Source: Roseobacter sp. (GTDB taxonomy: Bacteria; Pseudomonadota; Alphaproteobacteria; Rhodobacterales; Rhodobacteraceae). From it: a DNA stretch of 34,822 nucleotides. The notes below the pieces were generated by a model that saw nothing but the letters and a program-made list of their open reading frames with translations, ran no database searches and was not told the origin of the DNA. Position 1 is the stretch's first letter. The number at the start of each line of letters is the position of its first letter. Position numbers and translations under genes: made by a program. The stretch covers positions 1 to 34,822 of the forward strand of contig DRFG01000216.1 of assembly GCA_011050655.1 (NCBI GenBank). Direction: 5' to 3'. This document shows, piece by piece, positions 8,402 through 16,414 of this stretch.

Positions 8402-8971
8402 TTAGGCACCCCAGCTGCGAATTTGTCCGCAATCCATATGAACGAAGTTGGAGCCGGAATATCGCCCGACACCGCCGCCGTTGCATGCTATCGCGGCCTT
8501 TGCCATCTGATGAACCGAGCGTGACCCCAAACGCAGGTCGGCTGCCTGACCACGCATATGAAGCGAATTCTTGGCGACGCCACGGGATCTTGACCGAAGC
8601 ATAGCGTTGGTTTTGGGGCTACGGTAGCCTGACAAAAGCATGTATGGTTCGGTCACATCCAAAAGGTTATGCGAGGCGGCCATGATGTCTACCGTGCGCA
8701 TATCAATGGTCTTGATCCCATCGGTGCGCCAGTCGCGCATGAAATAGTTCAGTTCATTCACCGCGTCGGGTATATAATTACCCTCAATCCAGTAAATCAT
8801 GTCGATGCGTTCGCCGGTCCGCCCGGAGTACATTTTGATCCTGCGAATGTCGCCTGCTCCGCGCAGGAAACTTGCTGCATTTGCGAACGTAGGAGCGGCT
8901 GTTACCGCTGTCGCTGCGAATGCACCTAACAGTGCGCGTCGGGTCATGCCCGAAGAACTCATACCAGTCAT
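8402..8971 (-). CDS. DUF882 murein DD-endopeptidase, MepK/YcbK-like, Tat-exported
   Basis: A 189-residue periplasmic protein of the DUF882 (peptidase M15-like) family that includes E. coli MepK (YcbK), which cuts peptide cross-links in peptidoglycan. The likely zinc ligands are visible: H138 in SLHMRG, D145 in AADLR and H178 in FVHMD. The N-terminus has a twin-arginine motif (TRRALLG, residues 10-16), a hydrophobic stretch and an ANA-A cleavage site near residue 32, which points to Tat export. Start choice between residues 1, 4 and 9 is open. The gene is divergent from a YcbB-type L,D-transpeptidase; in E. coli ycbB and ycbK are also neighbours, so the two probably remodel 3-3 cross-links together. 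Confidence 0.85.
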   Translation of the reverse strand: MTGMSSSGMTRRALLGAFAATAVTAAPTFANAASFLRGAGDIRRIKMYSGRTGERIDMIYWIEGNYIPDAVNELNYFMRDWRTDGIKTIDMRTVDIMAASHNLLDVTEPYMLLSGYRSPKTNAMLRSRSRGVAKNSLHMRGQAADLRLGSRSVHQMAKAAIACNGGGVGRYSGSNFVHMDCGQIRSWGA

Positions 8972-9285
8972 AAAATTGTGTCCCGTTTTTCTGCCCGTGG
9001 TTCCATGATGTTACATGGAAATTTTCACCTATCCCCAGATGCAACAGTTTTATGGCATAGCGAGATTCTTTGACCAAGTGCTGAATCAAAAAGGTTCCAT
9101 CAATCAACAATTTTAGGCGAAAAGCTGCGCAAAGCTTGCTGACCTGGTGATTTTTGCCACAGTACCGATGCACGAAGGCATCATTTTTGCCTTAGTTTGG
9201 TGCTCACGGCGAATGTTATTGGACAATATCCGGTAGCATGAGGCGTAACAGATACTATTGGTACCCTTTGTCTGAGGAAGATTCG
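8972..9285. other. divergent intergenic region with a small inverted repeat
   Basis: This gap of about 310 bases separates the divergent murein endopeptidase and L,D-transpeptidase genes and must hold both promoters. I see a 7-bp inverted repeat at 9001-9020 (TTCCATG and CATGGAA around ATGTTA), close to the endopeptidase start, which could be an operator. I found no promoter hexamer pair that I would defend and no credible small gene. Confidence 0.4.
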
Positions 9286-10914
9286 ATGCAGAGAATTCTA
9301 GGTATTCGCGTAGGGCGATCACGCCGCATTCCAATTCTTTTTGGATTGATGGCCACTTTAATAGCTCTCTTAATCGCTCCTCATCAGGTTGTCGCGCAAG
9401 TTACAGCCTTTAAGCAAGCCGTTGCCGAGGCCGCATCGCGCGACCAGGATATCGCGGCTTACTATCGCGCCAGCGACTATGCCCCGATCTGGACCGAAGC
9501 AAATGATACGCAACGTAGCCGTCGTGCTGCGCTGATGGCTGCTATCACCACCGCGCATTTGCATGGGCTTCCCACAGCCCGGTACGATCCCGAAGGCTTG
9601 ATGGAAACGCTCAAAAATGTCCGGAATCCAAGAGACAGGGGCTTGGCGGAAGTGGAAATGACTCGCGTCTTTCTGCAATATGCACGTGATATCCAATCTG
9701 GGGTGCTGATACCTTCACGGATCGACAAGCTGATCGTTCGCGATGTGCCGTATAGGGATCGTCAGGGATACCTGAAAGACTTCAGTGCATCAGAACCGAT
9801 GCTGTTCTTTCGCAACCTGCGCCCGCGGACGATGGAATATAACGCATTGATGCGGGAAAAGCTGCGCATGGAACAGCTTTTGGCGCAAGGCGGATGGGGC
9901 CCTGTGGTTCCGGCGACTTCGGTAAAGCCCGGCGAACAGGGCAACACCGTTATCGCATTGCGAAATCGGCTGATTACAATGGGCTATCTGAACAGGTCAA
10001 ACGTGTCGAGCTATGATGCTACGATGCAGCAGGCGGTGCGCGAGTTCCAACGAGACCACGGGTTGAATGAAGATGGCGTCGCCGGATCGACCACCTTGGC
10101 CGAGATAAACAAGAGTGTTGAAACCCGCCTGAAATCCGTGATCGTTGCGATGGAGCGTGAACGCTGGATGAACATCGAACGCGGCCCTCGGCATATTCTT
10201 GTGAATATCCCTGCCTTCAAAGTTGAAATTGTTGATAATGGCGAAGTCACTTTTGAAACACGTTCGGTCGTAGGCGCGGCAGAAGACGACCGTCCGACGC
10301 CGGAGTTTTCCGATATGATGGAATACATCGTGATCAACCCGACCTGGACTGTGCCACGGTCGATCGTCACCAAGGAATATTTACCTTCCATGCAGCGTAA
10401 CGCCAATGCGGCGGGGCATATCGACCTGATTGATGGAAGTGGGCGTATTATCAACCGGTCATCGGTTAACTTTAGCAAATATAATGCGCGCAACTTCCCG
10501 TTTGGCATGCGCCAAAAGCCCGGCAACAGTAACGCACTTGGGCTTGTGAAGTTCATCTTTCCGAACAAATATAACATCTACTTGCATGATACGCCATCAA
10601 AGAACCTCTTTTCTCGGGACGTCCGCGCTTTCAGTCATGGTTGCGTGCGACTGGCCGATCCGTTTGATTTCGCGTATAAGCTTCTAGCAGCCCAGACTGA
10701 CGATCCCGTGGGGTTCTTCAAAGCCAAGTTGGCGACCAAGAGAGAAACCTTTGTGCATCTGGACGTAGAGCTGCCGGTTCACCTGATTTACCGTACCGCC
10801 TTTACCACTCCGCGCGGTCATACGCAGTATCGCGCCGATATCTATGGCCGTGACGCACGAATTTGGGAAGCACTGAGCAAGGCAGGGGTGGCATTGGGTG
10901 CCGTTCAGGGGTAA
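9286..10914 (+). CDS. YcbB-type L,D-transpeptidase
   Basis: The product (542 residues) has an N-terminal signal anchor (about residues 14-38), a scaffold region, a PG_binding_1 domain (about 215-280, with TVIALRNRL and VREFQRDHGL) and a YkuD catalytic domain (about 303-480). The catalytic motif is intact: H434 in YLHDTP and H451-G-C453 in AFSHGCVRLADP. Such enzymes form meso-Dap to meso-Dap (3-3) peptidoglycan cross-links, and some alphaproteobacterial members attach outer-membrane proteins to the wall. I chose the ATG at 9286 because GAGGAAG lies 6 bases before it. An lpxD-like gene follows after 29 bases, suggesting one transcript that links wall and outer-membrane genes. Confidence 0.93.
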   Translation: MQRILGIRVGRSRRIPILFGLMATLIALLIAPHQVVAQVTAFKQAVAEAASRDQDIAAYYRASDYAPIWTEANDTQRSRRAALMAAITTAHLHGLPTARYDPEGLMETLKNVRNPRDRGLAEVEMTRVFLQYARDIQSGVLIPSRIDKLIVRDVPYRDRQGYLKDFSASEPMLFFRNLRPRTMEYNALMREKLRMEQLLAQGGWGPVVPATSVKPGEQGNTVIALRNRLITMGYLNRSNVSSYDATMQQAVREFQRDHGLNEDGVAGSTTLAEINKSVETRLKSVIVAMERERWMNIERGPRHILVNIPAFKVEIVDNGEVTFETRSVVGAAEDDRPTPEFSDMMEYIVINPTWTVPRSIVTKEYLPSMQRNANAAGHIDLIDGSGRIINRSSVNFSKYNARNFPFGMRQKPGNSNALGLVKFIFPNKYNIYLHDTPSKNLFSRDVRAFSHGCVRLADPFDFAYKLLAAQTDDPVGFFKAKLATKRETFVHLDVELPVHLIYRTAFTTPRGHTQYRADIYGRDARIWEALSKAGVALGAVQG

Positions 10915-10943
10915 TTCTCATCCCCGATAAGGGGAGACCTGTG

Positions 10944-12050
10944 ATGACTTATACTATCCAGCAGATAGCCGATGCGCTTGGCGCGAAAGCTGTCGGAGAT
11001 ACTACGCTGCGGATTGCAAAACTGGCGGAACCCGCCAACGCACATGCCGATGATCTGGCGCTTGCGATGAACCCGAAATATGCGCAAACCTTGTCGGACG
11101 GTGCTGCGTTGGCAGCGATGTTATGGCCCGACGCTGACTGGCAAAGTATGGGGTTGAAAGCGGCGATCTTGCCCGACCGACCACGCTTTGCGATGTCAGG
11201 GCTGACACGCATGTTGGACCCGGGGCAAGGTTTGGAAAAGGGCATCCACCCGTCAGCGATCATCGATCCGACCGCACAGCTTGCAGACGATGTATCCGTG
11301 GGTCCGCTGACGATTATTGCAGCCGGGGTGCAAATCGGCGCGGGCAGCGTCATCGGGCCACAGTGTTATATCGGCACGGATGCCGTATTGGGTAAAAACG
11401 CCTATCTGCGCGATCACGTAAGTATTGGCGCACGCGTCCGTATTGGTGATGATTTCATCGCGCAACCCGGTGCAAGGCTTGGTGGTGACGGATTTTCGTT
11501 TGTGACGCTGGAACCAAGCACCGTAGAAGAGACCCGCAAGACTTTAGGTGACCGCGGTGACACGAAAGCGCAACAATGGGCCCGTATCCACACGCTTGGC
11601 GGTGTCACCGTCGGGAACGATGTGGAATGTGGCATGAACAGTACCGTAGATAGCGGCACCATTCGAGATACTGTGATTGGAGACGGAACGAAGTTGGATA
11701 ACCTCGTGCATCTTGGTCACAATGTCGTCGTGGGTAAAAACTGTCTGTTGTGCGGGCAGGTCGGTGTTGCCGGGTCAGCGACGATCGGTGACAATGTCGT
11801 ATTGGGCGGTCAGGTTGGCGTGAGCGACAATATTTTCATCGGTGACGGCGTCATTGCAGGGGGGGGCACCAAGATCATGTCGAATGCACCAGCAGGGCGG
11901 TCGATGCTGGGCTATCCCGGAACCGAGATGAGCAAACAAATAGAGGGTTACAAGGCATTGCGCCGCTTGCCGCGCTTGATACGTGATTTCGCTAAATTGA
12001 AGGCTGAAGTAGCCAAGAGCGAACGGCCAAAAGCTACTGACGAAAGCTAG
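10944..12050 (+). CDS. lpxD: LpxD-family UDP-3-O-acylglucosamine N-acyltransferase
   Basis: A 368-residue protein with the LpxD layout: an N-terminal uridine-binding domain (about 1-100), a left-handed beta-helix of hexapeptide repeats (about 101-325) and a helical C-terminus. LpxD adds the N-linked 3-hydroxyacyl chain in lipid A synthesis, using acyl-ACP. The catalytic histidine is H259 in HLGHNVVVG. The usual TTIDRG segment reads STVDSG here. The ATG at 10944 has GGGGAGA upstream; an in-frame start at 10863 would run into the L,D-transpeptidase gene. The normal alphaproteobacterial lpxD sits with bamA, fabZ and lpxA, so this one, beside its own ACP and ketoacyl synthase, may be a second copy. 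A G8 run occurs at 11869-11876. Confidence 0.88.
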   Translation: MTYTIQQIADALGAKAVGDTTLRIAKLAEPANAHADDLALAMNPKYAQTLSDGAALAAMLWPDADWQSMGLKAAILPDRPRFAMSGLTRMLDPGQGLEKGIHPSAIIDPTAQLADDVSVGPLTIIAAGVQIGAGSVIGPQCYIGTDAVLGKNAYLRDHVSIGARVRIGDDFIAQPGARLGGDGFSFVTLEPSTVEETRKTLGDRGDTKAQQWARIHTLGGVTVGNDVECGMNSTVDSGTIRDTVIGDGTKLDNLVHLGHNVVVGKNCLLCGQVGVAGSATIGDNVVLGGQVGVSDNIFIGDGVIAGGGTKIMSNAPAGRSMLGYPGTEMSKQIEGYKALRRLPRLIRDFAKLKAEVAKSERPKATDES

Positions 12051-12073
12051 GGTACGCATTAACGGAGAATAAG

Positions 12074-12331
12074 ATGAGCACCAAAGATCAGGTTATCGCT
12101 ATTCTTGCCGATCAGGCATTTCTAGATCCGTCAGATGTCAGCATTGATAGTACCCTGGAACAGCTTGGGATCGACAGTATGGGGGTGGTCGAAAGCATCT
12201 TTGTAATCGAGGAAGCATTCGATATCAGCGTCCCCTTTAATGCCAATCAACCGGGGATCTCGGGTTTCGACATTACGAGCGTTGCCAGCATCGTTGCAGG
12301 GGTGGAACGGCTACGTGCAGAGCAGGCCTGA
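12074..12331 (+). CDS. stand-alone acyl carrier protein
   Basis: An acidic 85-residue carrier protein. The phosphopantetheine attachment serine is S35 in LGIDSMGVVE; the motif reads DSM where housekeeping AcpP has DSL. The sequence after helix II (VPFNANQPG) differs from AcpP and is more reminiscent of specialised carriers such as AcpXL or NodF. It starts 23 bases after lpxD with GGAG upstream, and the ketoacyl synthase gene begins three bases after its stop, so all three are co-transcribed. I infer that it carries the acyl chain elongated by the neighbouring synthase and perhaps hands it to the LpxD homologue. It is not the general fatty acid carrier. Confidence 0.87.
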   Translation: MSTKDQVIAILADQAFLDPSDVSIDSTLEQLGIDSMGVVESIFVIEEAFDISVPFNANQPGISGFDITSVASIVAGVERLRAEQA

Positions 12332-12334
12332 GCG

Positions 12335-13549
12335 ATGAAGCGCGTTGTCATTACCGGTGCCGGGACGGTCAACGCGCTAGGGATGAATGTGCCCGATACG
12401 TTATATGCCATGCGCGAAGGCATCTGCGGGATCGTGCCTCTTGAGTTTCGCGATGTGGAGCGTCTGACAATCCAGATCGGTGGCCAGATCAAAGGCTTTG
12501 ATGCCCAAAACGCATTTAGTCGCCACCAAATTTCCCTTTATGATCGCTTCACCCAATTTGCCCTCGTTGCGGCGGCCGAGGCGGTTGCCCAGTCCGGGCT
12601 CGACTTTACCGAAGAGCTTGCGGACAAATCGGGCGTCATCCTGGGCACCGCAGGCGGCGGCATCAGTACGTCGGATGATAATTATCGTGCCGTCTACGAA
12701 GAGGGAAAGAACCGGGTGCACCCTTTTGTGGTTCCCAAGCTGATGAACAATGCAGCCGCCAGCCATATCAGCATGGGGTACAACCTGAGAGGGCCTTCGT
12801 TCACGGTCTCGACCGCTTGTGCTTCATCCAATCATGCGATGGCACAGGCGTTTGAAATGGTGCGGTCAGGAATGGCCCCGGTAATGATCGCGGGCGGTTC
12901 TGAATCCATGCTGTGTTTTGGCGGCATCAAAGCCTGGGAAGGGCTTCGCGTATTAAGCCGCGATGCCTGCCGACCGTTTTCAGCCAATCGTAACGGCATG
13001 GTGCAAGGCGAGGGAGCAGGCATATTTGTGTTCGAAGAATACGAGGGTGCCCGTGCCCGAGGTGCAGACATATTGTGCGAAATTTCGGGCTATGCCATGA
13101 CGTCGGATGCGTCGGATATTGTCATGCCGTCCAAGGAAGGTGCCGCTCGGGCGATGGCGCGCGCCCTCGCTGATGCGCAGGTCAACCCCAATGAAGTGGG
13201 TTATATCAATGCTCACGGGACCGGGACCATGGCGAATGACAAAACCGAATGTGCGGCAGTTATAGATGTATTCGGTACCCACGCGAAACGGTTGATGATC
13301 AGCTCTACCAAATCAATGCACGGTCACTTGATCGGCGGCACCGGTGCTGTTGAATTGTTGGCTTGTATCATGGCGCTGCGCGACGGGGTGATTGCCCCGA
13401 CGATCGGCTATCAAGAACCCGACCCCGATTGCGCGCTTGATGTGGTTCCCAATCACGCGCGTGACGCCAGGGTGAATGTAGCGCTTTCAAATGCTTTCGC
13501 CTTCGGAGGTATGAACGCCGTTATCGTTCTTAAGGCACTCCAGGCATAA
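12335..13549 (+). CDS. beta-ketoacyl-ACP synthase (FabF/FabB-like)
   Basis: The product (404 residues) is a complete thiolase-fold condensing enzyme. The Cys-His-His triad is present: C162 in STACASSNH, H294 in NAHGTGT and H331 in STKSMHGHLIGG, with the structural K326. It elongates an acyl chain with malonyl-ACP, releasing CO2. Length matches KAS I/II enzymes, and residues around the active-site cysteine (ACASS) are closer to special-purpose KAS proteins than to E. coli FabF (ACTSG). It directly follows the stand-alone ACP gene and ends the ldt-lpxD-acp operon. I infer a dedicated role in making an unusual acyl chain for an envelope lipid; a general fatty acid role cannot be excluded. Confidence 0.9.
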   Translation: MKRVVITGAGTVNALGMNVPDTLYAMREGICGIVPLEFRDVERLTIQIGGQIKGFDAQNAFSRHQISLYDRFTQFALVAAAEAVAQSGLDFTEELADKSGVILGTAGGGISTSDDNYRAVYEEGKNRVHPFVVPKLMNNAAASHISMGYNLRGPSFTVSTACASSNHAMAQAFEMVRSGMAPVMIAGGSESMLCFGGIKAWEGLRVLSRDACRPFSANRNGMVQGEGAGIFVFEEYEGARARGADILCEISGYAMTSDASDIVMPSKEGAARAMARALADAQVNPNEVGYINAHGTGTMANDKTECAAVIDVFGTHAKRLMISSTKSMHGHLIGGTGAVELLACIMALRDGVIAPTIGYQEPDPDCALDVVPNHARDARVNVALSNAFAFGGMNAVIVLKALQA

Positions 13550-13578
13550 AAAAGGCCACCTCCACCAGGGAGATGACC
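13548..13578 (-). terminator. intrinsic terminator for the IalB-family gene
   Basis: On the minus strand a 10-bp stem (13569-13578 with 13554-13563, two G-U wobbles, five-base loop) is followed by six Ts. It lies 30 bases past the stop of the minus-strand IalB gene. On the plus strand the stem has two mismatches and no T-run, so it serves the minus strand. Confidence 0.8.
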
Positions 13579-13608
13579 AAAAGACGTTACAGCGCGTAGC
13601 TATGTTTT

Positions 13609-14340
13609 TTACTTTTCAAGCACCGAAGACTTGTCATAGCTGGCTGTGAATCCGTTAAGCGATAGCGCCAGCTCGACCTTTTGATCGGGCGCAAGTGCAG
13701 GCACAATGGTGATCAAAGCTTCCTTGCCGCGCTTGAACGCTGCTATATCAGCCGGTGTCAGCCCCATGCGCACGTAGCAGCCAACTGAGTTACAGAATGC
13801 AAATGGATAGCGGCGAGCTTTGCCACCATCGACAGTAACGGTAAGCTGTGCCGCAAGCGCTGTTTCGAGGGGTACGACGACAGTAGCACCTGCTTCGGCT
13901 TTGCCACCGTCAGGAAGACGAAACAAGGAAAACTCTGCAACCGGGGCACCCTGACCATCGTCCATCAGTTGGTACATTTGGCAGGGGTCGTTTTCCTCTT
14001 CGGTCTTGATGCAGCGCATCTCCCACGCGCCGATTACTTCCTTGGTGTAGGGTTTGCCTATTGTCTGGGTCGTGTCACCGTCTTCGCCCAAGCTCAGCTG
14101 CGATTCGATCCCGGCAGGCTTTGACGCAGTATCTTCGGCATCGGCTGGTGCTGTCTCAGCGGGCACCGCTTCCGATGACACTGCATCAGATGTTGCTCCC
14201 TCCGTTGGGGCTGTATCCGAAGGTGTTGCCTCCACTTCAGCCGCAGGGGCCTCCGAGGTGGATGTTTGGGCATAGCCGGAAACGGGCAGGGTCAAGGCAA
14301 GCGCCGCGCAAATAGGAAGAATAGTAAGATACTTGTTCAT
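13609..14340 (-). CDS. invasion-associated locus B (IalB) family exported protein
   Basis: A 243-residue exported protein. A signal peptide with a likely VSGYA-Q cleavage site is followed by a low-complexity linker of about 60 residues rich in Ala, Thr, Glu, Pro and Ser, then an IalB-family domain (about 95-235). The domain shows the family pattern of paired cysteines (MRCIK with NDPCQMYQ, and FCNSVGCYVRMGL). IalB proteins are periplasmic or surface proteins, widespread in alphaproteobacteria and named from Bartonella; their biochemical job is not known and the name does not imply pathogenicity here. The gene converges on the lipid-acyl operon and has its own terminator. Confidence 0.85.
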   Translation of the reverse strand: MNKYLTILPICAALALTLPVSGYAQTSTSEAPAAEVEATPSDTAPTEGATSDAVSSEAVPAETAPADAEDTASKPAGIESQLSLGEDGDTTQTIGKPYTKEVIGAWEMRCIKTEEENDPCQMYQLMDDGQGAPVAEFSLFRLPDGGKAEAGATVVVPLETALAAQLTVTVDGGKARRYPFAFCNSVGCYVRMGLTPADIAAFKRGKEALITIVPALAPDQKVELALSLNGFTASYDKSSVLEK

Positions 14341-14470
14341 GCTCGTTCCAAATCAGTTAGGTTCGCCCCTATTTAACATGCCAAAATCGGATTGTCAGGT
14401 AACATACAGAAAAACCAGCGCACCATAGGGCAAGTTCTTGCTGATGGAAAATCAGGCGACGCGTAGGCAC

Positions 14471-14500
14471 AAAAGAAAAAAGAGCGCATAGCGCTCTTTT
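14471..14500 (-). terminator. minus-strand intrinsic terminator without an upstream gene
   Basis: Ten-bp perfect stem AAAAGAGCGC/GCGCTCTTTT (14478-14487 with 14491-14500) and a three-base loop. On the minus strand it is followed by a T-rich tract of TTTTTTCTTTT type. The plus side has only four Ts. It is the 3' end of the candidate small RNA listed next. Confidence 0.8.
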
Positions 14501-14540
14501 CCCGTTCTTCGTTCTCCCCGTCGGACTGGGCCGACTTATT
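14471..14540 (-). ncRNA. candidate small RNA, about 70 nt
   Basis: A possible minus-strand promoter has TTGACC (plus coordinates 14570-14575) and, 17 bases on, TAACGT (14547-14552). It would start RNA near 14540, which would end at the terminator at 14471. The RNA would hold a 5' hairpin (GTCGG and CCGAC around CCCAGT, near 14521-14536), an A/G-rich single-stranded stretch and the terminator stem, the layout common for trans-acting sRNAs. The promoter match is only moderate and I recognise no known family, so this is a prediction from the terminator. Confidence 0.35.
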
Positions 14541-14620
14541 GACGACACGTTACGAAACGATGTCAGAGCGGTCAACAAGAAAAGTTCAATTATGTGCGGG
14601 TCTTATGCTGCAGCGCCGCA

Positions 14621-14649
14621 AAAAAAGGCCGTACCCGAAGGCACGGCCA
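14621..14649 (-). terminator. strong minus-strand terminator with UUCG loop
   Basis: On the minus strand a 9-bp stem (GGCCGTGCC with GGTACGGCC, one G-U pair) is closed by a TTCG tetraloop and followed by seven Ts. This is about as strong as an intrinsic terminator gets. No gene lies upstream on the minus strand within about 140 bases, where the plus-strand HerA-like gene starts. Confidence 0.88.
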
Positions 14650-14710
14650 GTCTGACAGGGAGGAAGTGCCGCGCACCAAAATGGACATGAAGGCTGGCGG
14701 CAAAATCACT
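14621..14710 (-). ncRNA. second candidate small RNA, 5' end uncertain
   Basis: The strong terminator at 14621-14649 needs a transcript. The space available on the minus strand up to about 14780 suggests an RNA near 90 nt. Just before the terminator stem it would show a CU-rich stretch (CACTTCCTCCCTG) that could pair with ribosome-binding sites, as in several alphaproteobacterial sRNAs. I could not find a convincing promoter, so the 5' end given is a guess. Confidence 0.28.
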
Positions 14711-14788
14711 ATGGCACGCAAAGGTTAAGGTTGTATGCTTTTAGGGTACTTTGCCTGAAAGGCGTGGCCCGAAAAGGATAGCGACAAC

Positions 14789-16339
14789 GTGACACAAAAT
14801 ATTTTCATCGGTGGCGGAGGCGAGGAATATACCGTCCAACAATTCCTCGACCTAAGCTATGCCAATCGCCACGGGCTGATTGCAGGGGCGACCGGAACCG
14901 GCAAAACCGTCACCTTGCAAATATTGGCCGAAGGTTTTTCTGCCGCGGGTGTACCGGTTTTTCTCTCAGACGTTAAAGGTGATCTCTCCGGGCTTGCGCA
15001 CGCGGGGTCTCAAGCGCACAAGCTGCATAAACCCTTTACGGAACGCGCGGCAACAATTGGCTTCGACGACTTCGCCTACAGTTCGTTTCCAGTGACGTTC
15101 TGGGACATGTATGGCAAGCAAGGTCATCCGGTACGGACCACGATCTCTGAAATGGGGCCGCTGTTGTTGGGGCAGCTTCTAGGCCTCAGCGAGGCCCAAG
15201 AGGGGATATTGAATATCGTTTTTCGTGTTGCCGACGAAGACGGATTGCCGCTTCTTGATCTGAAAGATCTGCAATCACTGCTGGTATGGGTTGGTGAAAA
15301 CGCCTCCACTTTGGCGTTGCGCTATGGCAATGTATCTTCCGCCTCGGTAGGCACGATCCAGCGCCGTCTGCTGGTGCTAGAAAATCAAGGCGCGGCGGAT
15401 TTCTTCGGCGAACCGGCCCTGGCATTGTCCGACCTTATGCGCACTGATACCGATGGCCGTGGCTTCATCAACATTCTCGCGGCCGACCAGTTGATGAGCT
15501 CCCCAAAGCTCTACGCGACCTTTCTTCTGTGGTTGCTGTCCGAACTCTTCGAAGAGCTCCCCGAGGTCGGCAATCCCGATAAACCAAAGCTCGTGTTCTT
15601 CTTCGACGAAGCGCATCTGCTGTTTGACGATGCTCCTAAGGCGCTTTTGGACAAGGTCGAACAAGTGGCACGCTTGATCCGTTCCAAGGGTGTCGGTGTC
15701 TATTTCGTTACTCAAAACCCCGCCGACGTGCCCGAAGACATTCTTGGTCAACTGGGAAACCGTATTCAACATGCCCTGCGGGCCTTTACTGCGAAAGACC
15801 GCAAGGAACTGCGCCAAGCCGCGCAAACCTATCGTGAAAATCCCCGTTTCGATACCGCCGAAGCGATCCGCGAGGTCGGGGTCGGCGAAGCCGTTACATC
15901 CATGTTGCAAAAAAAAGGCGTGCCCGGCGTGGTCGAGCGTACATTGATCCGTCCGCCTTCTTCGCATTTGGGTCCAATTGACGTGGCCAGCCGTGCCTCG
16001 CTGATGGCGCAAAGTCCAATGGCTGAGAAGTACAACACCCGGCTGGACCGTCAATCTGCTTATGAAATACTCACTGCAAGATCTGAAAATGCCGCGATCG
16101 AAGCCGCGGATGCTGAACGAAAATCCGACGCTGACGATAGTCCGGCAGAGCTTCGCGAATATAACTCAGCGCGGCGCTACACCGGAAAAGGCGTGTCGCG
16201 TTCCACATCCAAGCCTAGAAAAGCGGATAGCGAAGGCTGGGGGGATGCAATCGCCAGTGTGGTGATAAAAGAACTCAAGGGAACGACTGGTCGCCGCATC
16301 GTTCGCGGGATCCTCGGGGGGCTTTTCAAAGGACGCTGA
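14789..16339 (+). CDS. HerA/YjgR-like P-loop ATPase (DUF853 family)
   Basis: A 516-residue P-loop ATPase of the YjgR (DUF853, HerA helicase C-terminal-like) family. Walker A is GATGTGKT (residues 33-40), Walker B is [12 protein letters not shown] (about 268-279), and a [12 protein letters not shown] sensor-like segment follows. The last 80 residues are charged and low in conservation before a hydrophobic-basic end. Start is GTG with AAAAGGATA upstream; no nearer ATG fits the [10 protein letters not shown] start typical of the family. Relatives form hexameric rings that may move DNA or unfold proteins; the cellular role of YjgR is not established. It stands alone, divergent from the IalB gene. 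Confidence 0.88.
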   Translation: MTQNIFIGGGGEEYTVQQFLDLSYANRHGLIAGATGTGKTVTLQILAEGFSAAGVPVFLSDVKGDLSGLAHAGSQAHKLHKPFTERAATIGFDDFAYSSFPVTFWDMYGKQGHPVRTTISEMGPLLLGQLLGLSEAQEGILNIVFRVADEDGLPLLDLKDLQSLLVWVGENASTLALRYGNVSSASVGTIQRRLLVLENQGAADFFGEPALALSDLMRTDTDGRGFINILAADQLMSSPKLYATFLLWLLSELFEELPEVGNPDKPKLVFFFDEAHLLFDDAPKALLDKVEQVARLIRSKGVGVYFVTQNPADVPEDILGQLGNRIQHALRAFTAKDRKELRQAAQTYRENPRFDTAEAIREVGVGEAVTSMLQKKGVPGVVERTLIRPPSSHLGPIDVASRASLMAQSPMAEKYNTRLDRQSAYEILTARSENAAIEAADAERKSDADDSPAELREYNSARRYTGKGVSRSTSKPRKADSEGWGDAIASVVIKELKGTTGRRIVRGILGGLFKGR

Positions 16340-16362
16340 CCTGAACTTCCAAATGGATTTAA

Positions 16363-16403
16363 ATCCTCGCCGAAGGCAGGCCATATCCGCGAGGATATGG
16401 CCT
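16363..16403. terminator. two competing hairpins between convergent genes
   Basis: A perfect 11-bp stem (16378-16388 with 16393-16403) is closed by a GCGA tetraloop. A second perfect 8-bp stem (16363-16370 with 16389-16396) uses part of the same bases, so only one can form. They lie between the converging HerA-like and livM genes. No clear T-run follows on either strand, so termination here would be weak or factor-assisted. Confidence 0.5.
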
Positions 16404-16414
16404 ATTCTCCATCC

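Larger units (their letters stand above)
14341..14788. other. long intergenic region with two gene-less terminators
   Basis: This gap of about 450 bases lies between the divergent IalB and HerA-like genes. It has two minus-strand intrinsic terminators (14471-14500 and 14621-14649) with no minus-strand gene in front of either. Reading frames here are short and run through the terminators, so I see no supported protein gene. The short plus-strand frame near 14667-14729 (about 20 codons) has a Shine-Dalgarno-like sequence only two bases away and I do not call it. Confidence 0.6.

Noticed and set aside
14369-14578. Minus-strand 69-codon open frame in the intergenic region
   Set aside because: It runs through a strong terminator hairpin, has no ribosome site and shows no family features.
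14667-14729. Short plus-strand frame starting GTG after a GGAGG sequence
   Set aside because: Only about 20 codons, ribosome-site spacing of two bases is too short, and the GGAGG is the complement of the CU-rich stretch of the candidate sRNA.
15377-16054. Minus-strand frame of 225 codons inside the HerA-like gene
   Set aside because: It is antisense to conserved Walker B and sensor motifs, with no ribosome site or family signal.
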